From contig CAMWYL010000069.1 of assembly GCA_947178465.1 (NCBI GenBank), forward strand, positions 1 to 11,563: a DNA stretch of 11,563 bases. Direction: 5' to 3'. Within the stretch, counting starts at the first letter, position 1; each line of letters starts with the position of its first letter. The notes under the pieces were generated by a model. It made no database searches and was not told where the DNA came from. It worked only from the letters and a program-made list of their open reading frames with translations. Of the stretch, positions 5,908-11,563 are shown piece by piece. A program made the translations under genes and the position numbers. This DNA is from an uncultured Lachnospiraceae bacterium. Lineage in GTDB: Bacteria; Bacillota; Clostridia; Lachnospirales; Lachnospiraceae.

Positions 5908-5944
5908 TTTAAGGAAGTGATGATTTCATCAGCACTTCCTTAAA
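5908..5944. terminator. Likely bidirectional terminator between convergent genes
   Basis: TTTAAGGAAGTG (5908-5919) and CACTTCCTTAAA (5933-5944) form a perfect 12-bp stem. The stem extends inward through TGAT/ATCA after one A-G mismatch, leaving a TTC loop. It sits between the C39-like gene on the plus strand and the YfhO gene on the minus strand, whose stop codon begins 3 bases beyond the stem. The placement between converging genes suggests termination in both directions, but neither side has a classical run of six or more T, so this is not certain. Confidence 0.55.
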
Positions 5945-5947
5945 AAT

Positions 5948-8533
5948 TTATGCGGAATGAGTATACTTTTCCGGCTGAGTCCTTTTCGTGCGCAGACACA
6001 GCGCGGAAAACAGCGCAATACTGATTACGGAAACAATTCCCCCTGATATCAGCCCTTTTGGAAAATAAGAGAGAGAAATTGTGTGCGTTCCCTCTGTAAG
6101 CGGAACGCTGATAAACGTATTTTCAAATAAGGATATTTCCGTTTTCTCGCCGTCTACCCGCAACGTCCAACCCGGCTCATACGCGATGGAGAGAACAAGC
6201 CGGCCCGGAGAAGTAACCTGAATGTGTCCGTCAAGGCGTGTGGTATCGTAGGTGTCCACCGTCATAGTTTGCTGTCCGAGGTGGTCAATAAACGCGCGGA
6301 GCGCCGGTTCTTCCACCCTATATACGGATACATTTAATGTCTGCCCGTTTTCCGCGAGCAGGGATATCGTCTCACCGGCAGTGTGATAGCCGAGATCAAG
6401 TACATATTTCTTTTTCATCTGTGTGAAGCTTTTACTGCCGTGAGCAGCAGCGCTTTCTTCCGTATCAAGCTGCAGATCCCCGTCTTTGCATGTCATTTTG
6501 ATCGTATCAATCTTGGTATTTGCGGTATATGCATAATAATGCGCGGATTCCGTAACGTGAATATCAGCCATATCACCATAGGAGCTGACATTCACAGGCA
6601 CGAACACGGTTTCCTGTACGCCGAGTCGCTGAACCAGATGATTCTGCCGCTGGATAGGGTTGAGATTTTCGTCCACATCTCCGGGCTCTCTGTATTCAGA
6701 AACCATATAGCCAAGAGGAAGCGTGTATTTATTTCGATACGCGTAGACCTTCCCATCAATGCCGGCAAGCTCAAATAAGCTGTCATAGCCGCGGTCCAGC
6801 GTGTACAGCATATACCGGTTGGCAAGTAATGCAGCCGTTACCGGTGTAGCACCGTCAAAGCAATAATTTACGCGGCTTCCTTTCATGCCGTAAGTCTCGT
6901 AGAAGTCAGTGATCGAAGCGTTTTGCGTCGAGGAGAAATAGGAGCAGCCATGGAATCCGATAAGCATCGCATCATTCTGTGTCCGGCGCGCAAATTTGTC
7001 AAATCGAAAGAAATCCCCGTTCTCCTGTTCCACAATCTTGTCCGTCAAATCCTGATAAGAGGCGTAATTTGACAGGTAGGTCGTCCGCGATACGGTGGGT
7101 ACGCTGGTCAGATAGGTATTCAGACCTGCTTCCGGAATGACGACAAGCGCGGTGAGGACAAAGAGCCATCTCGGAATGCCTCGCCGTAAACGGACAATAT
7201 GGATAAGGAACGCATAAAGAAAGAGGAAGATACCGGTCACAAAAAAGCAGGTTCCCGTAAATGCGTCATCTGTCACGAGCTTTTCGCATAGCATGAGGAA
7301 CAGAAGCGCACCGACAAAGCCCCCCATCATCACGGTGCCTGAATGCTCCTGAATATGCATAAGTGCCTCAAAGCACAGGGTCAGCAGTAGGAAAATATAC
7401 AGGAAGGACTGTCTTGCCGGCAGGGAATCGGGATAATTCAGGCCATGCCATATGAAATTAAGCACATTGGTCGAAAAGCTGATCAGCATGAAAGCCAACA
7501 GGATTAATTTCGGCGCACGCTGCCGCAGCGGTATGTTTCCCTGAAAGGCATATAAGGGAAGTAACAGGAAAACGGCTGTGCCGCAATACAGATTCGGCCA
7601 ATGGTCAAGCCCCGTTTCCACTGTGACGTTGAAGCAGTGGCGTGCTACCATATCCATCATGGAGAAGTAGGTCTTCATGGTGTCGGGAAAGCTGATTTCG
7701 CTGAATTCGGTGAGTGTCAATGCCGCAATCTCAGGAAAAAGCAGCACGGCGGCCATTCCGCCCGCAAGCAGGGAATAGACGGCAAATCGGATAACGGCCT
7801 TCAGATAAAAATTTCGCAGCTTATGAAATCCGGGAATTGCAAGTGGTGCGGAGACATCTTCTGAATCGGGTGCCTTTGCCACCAGAAGCACAATAAAATA
7901 AAGCACCAGAAAAATACAAAGCATAATGGACAGATAATAATTGGACAGGATGGACAGGCCGAGCGCAATGCAGTAGAGCCGGCAATGACCTTCCCGGACA
8001 AGGCGCTCAAGACCAAGGATGATCACCGGTGTGAGCACAATAACGTCAAGCCACATGACATTCCAATTATAAGCCGCCATAAACCCGGACAATGCGTAAA
8101 ACAGCGAAAAGAAGGGGATGAACCATGTGCCGGTGCGGAAATGCTTTTTCATATAATAGGCAAAGGACGCCCCGCACAATCCAATCTTGAGCACGACCAT
8201 ATAGGAGAGAAACTCCATCAGAAACGACTCGGGGACCAACACGCACAGCCAGTTAGTGGGGCTTGCCAGATAGTATACATACAATGCGAGAAAATTAGAG
8301 CCGATTCCCGTATTCCATGAATACAGCAGATTTTCCCCGTTCTTGAGCTTATGATAAAATTCCGTCAAAAAGGGAAAATACTGATGATACATATCAATAT
8401 GAAGAAACGAGCGGTCGCCGTCTCCAAAAGGGTAAATATCGTTGATAATGAAAATGATCAGCATGATTACGACGGGAATGCAAAAGGAAAGGAGGCAAAG
8501 CCGGTCCGTGTTTCTGTTTCGTCTCAGTATCAT
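5948..8533 (-). CDS. YfhO-family polytopic membrane protein (GT-C type)
   Basis: The 861-residue protein has the layout of YfhO proteins. There is one N-terminal membrane helix (about 13-31) and then the conserved extracellular motif GDRSFLHIDMYHQYFPF (39-55), whose Asp-x-x-x-Gln-Tyr core is the expected GT-C-like active region. About a dozen further membrane segments follow up to residue 470, including the arginine-containing LPARQSFLYIF (371-381). A large extracytoplasmic domain (about 480-825) and a last helix (about 830-850) with a basic tail (RTKR) complete it. In B. subtilis and Listeria, YfhO/GtlB works with a CsbB-type enzyme to place sugars on lipoteichoic acid outside the membrane. 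No CsbB or GtcA partner is in this window, so the sugar donor is unknown. The start is supported by GGAGA (8541-8545 on the plus strand), 7 bases before the ATG. It lies 47 bp downstream of the LtaS-like gene on the same strand, which makes a two-gene operon likely. The stop is immediately before hairpin 5908-5944. Confidence 0.88.
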   Translation of the reverse strand: MILRRNRNTDRLCLLSFCIPVVIMLIIFIINDIYPFGDGDRSFLHIDMYHQYFPFLTEFYHKLKNGENLLYSWNTGIGSNFLALYVYYLASPTNWLCVLVPESFLMEFLSYMVVLKIGLCGASFAYYMKKHFRTGTWFIPFFSLFYALSGFMAAYNWNVMWLDVIVLTPVIILGLERLVREGHCRLYCIALGLSILSNYYLSIMLCIFLVLYFIVLLVAKAPDSEDVSAPLAIPGFHKLRNFYLKAVIRFAVYSLLAGGMAAVLLFPEIAALTLTEFSEISFPDTMKTYFSMMDMVARHCFNVTVETGLDHWPNLYCGTAVFLLLPLYAFQGNIPLRQRAPKLILLAFMLISFSTNVLNFIWHGLNYPDSLPARQSFLYIFLLLTLCFEALMHIQEHSGTVMMGGFVGALLFLMLCEKLVTDDAFTGTCFFVTGIFLFLYAFLIHIVRLRRGIPRWLFVLTALVVIPEAGLNTYLTSVPTVSRTTYLSNYASYQDLTDKIVEQENGDFFRFDKFARRTQNDAMLIGFHGCSYFSSTQNASITDFYETYGMKGSRVNYCFDGATPVTAALLANRYMLYTLDRGYDSLFELAGIDGKVYAYRNKYTLPLGYMVSEYREPGDVDENLNPIQRQNHLVQRLGVQETVFVPVNVSSYGDMADIHVTESAHYYAYTANTKIDTIKMTCKDGDLQLDTEESAAAHGSKSFTQMKKKYVLDLGYHTAGETISLLAENGQTLNVSVYRVEEPALRAFIDHLGQQTMTVDTYDTTRLDGHIQVTSPGRLVLSIAYEPGWTLRVDGEKTEISLFENTFISVPLTEGTHTISLSYFPKGLISGGIVSVISIALFSALCLRTKRTQPEKYTHSA

Positions 8534-8580
8534 TATAATATCTCCGTTTCTGTGTAAAATCCGTTCCTAAAGTGACTTAT

Positions 8581-10386
8581 TCAGTCAAAGAGGTAGCGGT
8601 ATTGCAGGATGGCGTAATCGTTGAGAGCATCCATGGCACCGGCAATATCCGTGCTTTCCCCTGCCGCGTTCTCGGCGCGGATGGCGGTGACAACGGGATA
8701 GTCCTTGGAAAGCGCCAACAGGTATTGTGCGTAATCGTACAGTGGCAGCCCGCCGGTCTCCAGAACCTTCGCGCCAAGATAGTTTGCGCTTGTCTCAACA
8801 TCGTGTGCGTCTTCGATATCAAAATTGCACCAGATCAGGAAAGGCACCTTATAGCGGTTGTATGTGTCTGTCTCCAAGAGGGCACTGCCTTTTTTGCCGT
8901 TCAGCTTCCAGATGTTGGATACTACGGAGTCCGTGGGCTGGTGGTCTCCGAAAAAGACAATGATCGTGTCCTCGTCTGCTTCCGAGAAATACCCGATCAG
9001 ATCACGCAGCGCCTCATCCGAAAGTTTTATCAGTGAAAGATAGTTGTTCAATGCCTTTGAGGAACTTCCCTCCACCATTATGTCGGGATGGAAATTGTCG
9101 AATTCTTCCGTGTAGGAGGAATGGTTCTGCATTGTCACATTAAATAGGAAGAGTGGCGTGTCTGCGGCTTTTTCTTCATATAACGCTATTATTTTATCAT
9201 AACATGTCTCGTCACTGACATATTTTCTGATTTTTTTCGGATTTTTGAAATCCCGTATGAAATAAGTGTTGTCAAAGCCAAGCAGCGGATAGACCTTGTT
9301 TCTGTCCCAGCCTGTGCTGTTATACGGGTGCATTGCAACCGTTTCATAGCCAAGCTCCCGCAGATGGGAGGCAAGGGATGGAAGCGCGTGCCTGATATAC
9401 TGTTGGTAAGGGACGCTGCCCTGCGGTAAAAAGGCCATTGTGTTTCCGGTCAGAAATTCAAATTCCGTATTAGCAGTATTCCCGCCAAGAACGGAGACAT
9501 TCAGAAAGCCGGAAATGGTATTTGGGGTATCCGCCTGCATCAGGGAACGCATAAACGGCATATAATCCTCGTTGGTTGTAAATTCTCCAAGCACCGCCAA
9601 GTCAGAGTAGGCCTCGTTCATAATAACAATGATATTGGGCCTGTGGCCGGTGTCGGCAATATCCTGCCGATAGGGGGCTAAAAGTGCCTCTGCGGCATCG
9701 GTGCCGTAATGGTCGGGCTTGTCCGGTGCAATATATTTCAGCTCTATCAGGAAAGCGACGGCAATTCCGTCGCGTTTGCTCATAACGGTCGGTGTGAACA
9801 GCTTATCATAAATACCGTAGCGTTTGATGGTGCTGTCCGTTTGGAGTGTCTTTGTAAAGCCACACAAAAGACCGATGGCGCCGGCAAGACCGACAATGCG
9901 GAGACCAAGAGCGCGCTGCCACCGGATTTTTTCACGGCTGCCTTTGAAACGAATATCCAAGGTGATTACAGACTCCGCAAGAATCAGCACGAGAAAGCCG
10001 AGTGTCACAAGAACGGTTTTTGTTTCGACAGTATATTTGAAATTGTCCGCCACGCTCAACGCGGTGCCGATGGAATAAATGTCCCATGGCATGATGGGGG
10101 CGGAGCGAAAGGCAATAATATAGTAATCGGCAAGTCCCGCAAGCATAAAAAAAGTGCTCTGGAGGCGCAGCGACCATTTGAGACGGCCAAGCAGAAGGAA
10201 GAAAATAAGCATCAGCAGCTCAAACAGACAGATGTTCAAAAGCTGTATCGGAAGCTTCATGCTCTCAAACGGATTGCAGATATAGGCTTGGAAGAGATAA
10301 AAGTTGGCAACAGGAAAAAGCACCATGGGAATAAAATTCCGCAGATACCATAGTTTTTTGTGATTTGCCTGAAAGAATTTCCTCAT
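8581..10386 (-). CDS. LtaS-type phosphoglycerol transferase (lipoteichoic acid synthase family)
   Basis: The 601-residue protein has five N-terminal membrane helices (about 12-36, 45-67, 75-95, 122-143, 160-181) followed by an extracellular sulfatase-fold domain (about 250-540), as in LtaS. Its catalytic set is in place: Glu258 in IVIMNEAYSD, the nucleophile Thr304 in GGNTANTEFEF, His422 in QNHSSY, and Asp481-His482 in FFGDHQP. These match Glu255, Thr300, Asp475 and His476 of S. aureus LtaS in order and spacing. The reaction expected is transfer of glycerol phosphate from phosphatidylglycerol to a lipid-anchored chain. It could instead be a primase or make another phosphoglycerol-modified glycan. 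I chose the ATG at 10386 because AAAGGGGA (10393-10400) lies 6 bases before it; a 43-codon upstream extension has no ribosome site and is not membrane-like. It is the first gene of the probable operon with YfhO and is divergent from the SRPBCC gene. Confidence 0.92.
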   Translation of the reverse strand: MRKFFQANHKKLWYLRNFIPMVLFPVANFYLFQAYICNPFESMKLPIQLLNICLFELLMLIFFLLLGRLKWSLRLQSTFFMLAGLADYYIIAFRSAPIMPWDIYSIGTALSVADNFKYTVETKTVLVTLGFLVLILAESVITLDIRFKGSREKIRWQRALGLRIVGLAGAIGLLCGFTKTLQTDSTIKRYGIYDKLFTPTVMSKRDGIAVAFLIELKYIAPDKPDHYGTDAAEALLAPYRQDIADTGHRPNIIVIMNEAYSDLAVLGEFTTNEDYMPFMRSLMQADTPNTISGFLNVSVLGGNTANTEFEFLTGNTMAFLPQGSVPYQQYIRHALPSLASHLRELGYETVAMHPYNSTGWDRNKVYPLLGFDNTYFIRDFKNPKKIRKYVSDETCYDKIIALYEEKAADTPLFLFNVTMQNHSSYTEEFDNFHPDIMVEGSSSKALNNYLSLIKLSDEALRDLIGYFSEADEDTIIVFFGDHQPTDSVVSNIWKLNGKKGSALLETDTYNRYKVPFLIWCNFDIEDAHDVETSANYLGAKVLETGGLPLYDYAQYLLALSKDYPVVTAIRAENAAGESTDIAGAMDALNDYAILQYRYLFD

Positions 10387-10486
10387 GCCGCATCCCCTTT
10401 CCGCGCCGATTCTGAATATGCTGTCACAGGTACAGCGAATATTGAGTTCCCGGGTATGCATTATCGGTGGTACAATACAAGTATAA

Positions 10487-10515
10487 ACAATAGCACGTTT
10501 TTGGGGGATTTTCAA
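10487..10515 (-). promoter_or_regulatory. Weak candidate promoter of the LtaS-like / YfhO operon
   Basis: On the minus strand TTGAAA (10510-10515) and TATTGT (10487-10492) are 17 bp apart. The -10 matches only 4 of 6. An alternative -10, TATACT (10480-10485), is better in sequence but 24 bp from this -35. The leader to the ATG would be about 95 bases. The divergent 218-base gap 10387-10604 must contain promoters for both sides; this is the best minus-strand candidate I see. Confidence 0.3.
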
Positions 10516-10549
10516 GAGCCGGAATTTGATGGAATTGTGTGCGTGCTTG

Positions 10550-10558
10550 TGGTAGAAT
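10550..10558 (+). promoter_or_regulatory. Candidate extended -10 for the SRPBCC gene
   Basis: TG plus one base followed by TAGAAT (10553-10558) forms an extended -10 element. There is no good -35 at 16-18 bp. The leader would be about 40 bases before the ATG at 10605. The same TGG-TA layout occurs in the promoter before the gene at 273. Confidence 0.35.
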
Positions 10559-10604
10559 AAGGTTGTCGGTCAATTCAGAGAATAGGATTTACGGAGGATG
10601 CGCC

Positions 10605-11006
10605 ATGGCAATTTCAACGATAAACGTAACAGTCCCTTATGATGTAAAGGCTGTCTGGGATATTGTGACTTCTCTTGACGATTATGCATGGAGAAGCGAT
10701 TTGAGTAAAATAACCCGCTTGAATGAAAAACAATTTATTGAATGCACGAGGGACGGATTTGAAACCACTTTTACGATAACCTGCATGGAAGAATACAAAC
10801 GGTGGGAATTTGATATGGAAAATGTGAACATGAAAGGTCACTGGACGGGTGTCTTTTCAGTCCATGACGCGCAGACGACGATTGACTTTACGGAGAACGT
10901 AACGGCAAAAAAAGTATTTATGAAGCCCTTTGTCGGAATGTATTTAAAAAAGCAGCAGACGACATACATACAAGATTTGAAAAAGGCATTGGAGGAAAAT
11001 GATTGA
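10605..11006 (+). CDS. SRPBCC (START/Bet v1-like) family protein
   Basis: The 133-residue protein fits the small single-domain SRPBCC fold. It has a first strand ISTINVTVPYDVKAVWDIV (3-21) in which the phrase 'V-P-x-D-V-x-x-V-W-D-I-V' is typical of this superfamily. Next come an Asp-Tyr-x-x-Trp segment (27-31), alternating strands (about 37-95) and a long C-terminal helix (about 105-133) that closes the hydrophobic cavity. Such proteins bind hydrophobic ligands or act as cyclase/dehydrase-like enzymes; the ligand here cannot be predicted. It is cytoplasmic, without a signal peptide. The start is set by GGAGG (10593-10597), 7 bases before the ATG; a longer frame from 10539 has no ribosome site. 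It is transcribed away from the LtaS-like gene, and its stop overlaps the -35 box of the next gene. Confidence 0.82.
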   Translation: MAISTINVTVPYDVKAVWDIVTSLDDYAWRSDLSKITRLNEKQFIECTRDGFETTFTITCMEEYKRWEFDMENVNMKGHWTGVFSVHDAQTTIDFTENVTAKKVFMKPFVGMYLKKQQTTYIQDLKKALEEND

Positions 11007-11032
11007 CGCGGAGGGGCAGTTTATTCTATAAT
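11003..11032 (+). promoter_or_regulatory. Promoter of the yicC/yloC gene
   Basis: TTGACG (11003-11008) and a perfect TATAAT (11027-11032) are 18 bp apart. The -35 box contains the TGA stop codon of the SRPBCC gene (11004-11006), so the two units are packed tightly, with no room for a terminator between them. The predicted leader is about 65 bases. Confidence 0.75.
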
Positions 11033-11103
11033 ACAGAAAGATATGTGCAAAAGATATTTTTCATAAAAAACGCAAATCTCAATCAACAGTCAGGGGGATT
11101 GAC

Positions 11104-11563
11104 ATGATAAAAAGTATGACAGGTTTCGGAAGGTGTGAGGTGGCGGAAGGCGAGCGGAAGTTTACGGTTGAAATGAAATCCGTAAACCACAGGTATCTGG
11201 ACGTGAATATCAAGATGCCCAAGAAGCTCAATTTCTTTGAAAGCTCCATCCGCAATGAGCTGAAGAATTACGCTCAGCGCGGTAAGATAGATATGTTTAT
11301 TACCTATGATGACTTTTCCGAAAACAATGTATGCATAAAGTACAACAAGGACATTGCGGAGGAGTATCTGCGGTATTTAAAGGACATGGCTGAGACCTTC
11401 CAACTGGACAATGACATCCGCGTGTCAACCCTTTCAAGATATCCCGAAGTATTTTCAATGGAGGAGCAGACCGTAGACGAGGAGACAATCTGGAAGCTGC
11501 TGTCCAAGGCAATTGCAGGCGCGGCGGAGGAGTTTGTGGCAACGCGGATTAACGAGGGACAGA
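11104..11563 (+). CDS. yicC: YicC/YloC family endoribonuclease, 3' end beyond the window
   Basis: The open frame runs 153 complete codons to the window edge without a stop. It begins MIKSMTGFGR, the hallmark start of YicC-family proteins, followed by VEMKSVNHRYLDVNIKMP (22-39) and QRGKIDMFITY (58-68). The full family length is about 290 residues, so roughly half is present: the YicC-like N-terminal domain and part of the link to the C-terminal domain. E. coli YicC and relatives are endoribonucleases that act on structured RNAs. In many Bacillota the gene is followed by remA, gmk and rpoZ, so those genes are expected just beyond the window. GGGGG (11093-11097) serves as ribosome site and a strong promoter lies at 11003-11032. 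In B. subtilis its gene lies near yloA (rqcH), which is also in this window but 5.6 kb away. Confidence 0.95.
   Translation, partial: MIKSMTGFGRCEVAEGERKFTVEMKSVNHRYLDVNIKMPKKLNFFESSIRNELKNYAQRGKIDMFITYDDFSENNVCIKYNKDIAEEYLRYLKDMAETFQLDNDIRVSTLSRYPEVFSMEEQTVDEETIWKLLSKAIAGAAEEFVATRINEGQ

Noticed and set aside
7985..10353. Several plus-strand frames of 70-214 codons opposite the LtaS-like and YfhO genes
   Set aside because: They are antisense shadows of genes with clear domains, with charged, repetitive products and no initiation signals.
10387..10515. 43-residue N-terminal extension of the LtaS-like protein
   Set aside because: It has no ribosome site and overlaps the promoter region, while ATG 10386 has AAAGGGGA at ideal spacing.
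10539..10604. 22-residue extension of the SRPBCC protein
   Set aside because: It overlaps the candidate -10 element and the GGAGG site that serves the ATG at 10605.
11079..11102. TCAATC / GATTGA inverted repeat around the yicC ribosome site
   Set aside because: Only 6 bp with a 12-base loop that leaves most of the ribosome site exposed; too weak to call a regulatory hairpin.
1..11563. CRISPR array, insertion sequence, phage genes or riboswitch
   Set aside because: No spaced repeat series, transposase or integrase motif, or recognisable riboswitch core was seen on either strand.

Overview
The window comes from a low-to-mid GC Gram-positive anaerobe of the Clostridia, most likely Lachnospiraceae. 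The basis is the gene set: a Spo0A-type regulator, clostridial flavodoxin-like genes, RqcH, YicC/YloC, an LtaS-like enzyme and YfhO. The promoters are of TTGACA/TATAAT type and the Shine-Dalgarno sites are strong GGAGG types. No species call is possible from sequence reading alone.

Layout. (1) Positions 1-59 are the 5' part of a tRNA-Val(UAC) on the minus strand, with a clear promoter at 102-130. (2) Positions 273-1339 (+) hold two coupled genes for flavodoxin-like proteins that lack the usual FMN phosphate loop. (3) Positions 1340-1607 are a 268-base regulatory stretch with a perfect 0A-box heptamer, a 9-base direct repeat, an 8-bp inverted repeat and a promoter. (4) Positions 1608-2156 (+) encode a Spo0A-family protein whose receiver domain has been gutted: the first ~30 residues still align with the receiver N-terminus, the phosphoacceptor core is missing, and the DNA-binding domain is intact. 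(5) Positions 2272-5478 (+) carry glgA (glycogen synthase) and rqcH (ribosome quality control), 24 bp apart. (6) Positions 5548-5835 (+) encode a short C39-peptidase-like protein. (7) Positions 5820-5944 hold three back-to-back hairpins between convergent genes. (8) Positions 10386-5948 (-) are a two-gene envelope operon: an LtaS-type phosphoglycerol transferase followed by a YfhO-type polytopic membrane protein. (9) Positions 10605-11006 (+) encode a small SRPBCC protein. (10) Positions 11104-11563 (+) are the start of a yicC/yloC endoribonuclease gene that runs off the window.

How the genes fit together. rqcH and yicC/yloC belong to a neighbourhood known from Bacillota (yloA-yloB-yloC-remA-gmk-rpoZ in B. 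subtilis); here an envelope module and two small genes lie between them. The LtaS-like and YfhO proteins plausibly act on the same extracellular polymer: LtaS builds polyglycerolphosphate and YfhO is known to help glycosylate it. The Spo0A-like gene next to glgA is suggestive because storage polysaccharide (granulose) formation depends on Spo0A in some clostridia, but the regulatory link here is inference.

The most interesting items are the receiver-deleted Spo0A with a 0A box in its own upstream region, and the compact three-hairpin element that overlaps the 3' end of a truncated C39-like gene.
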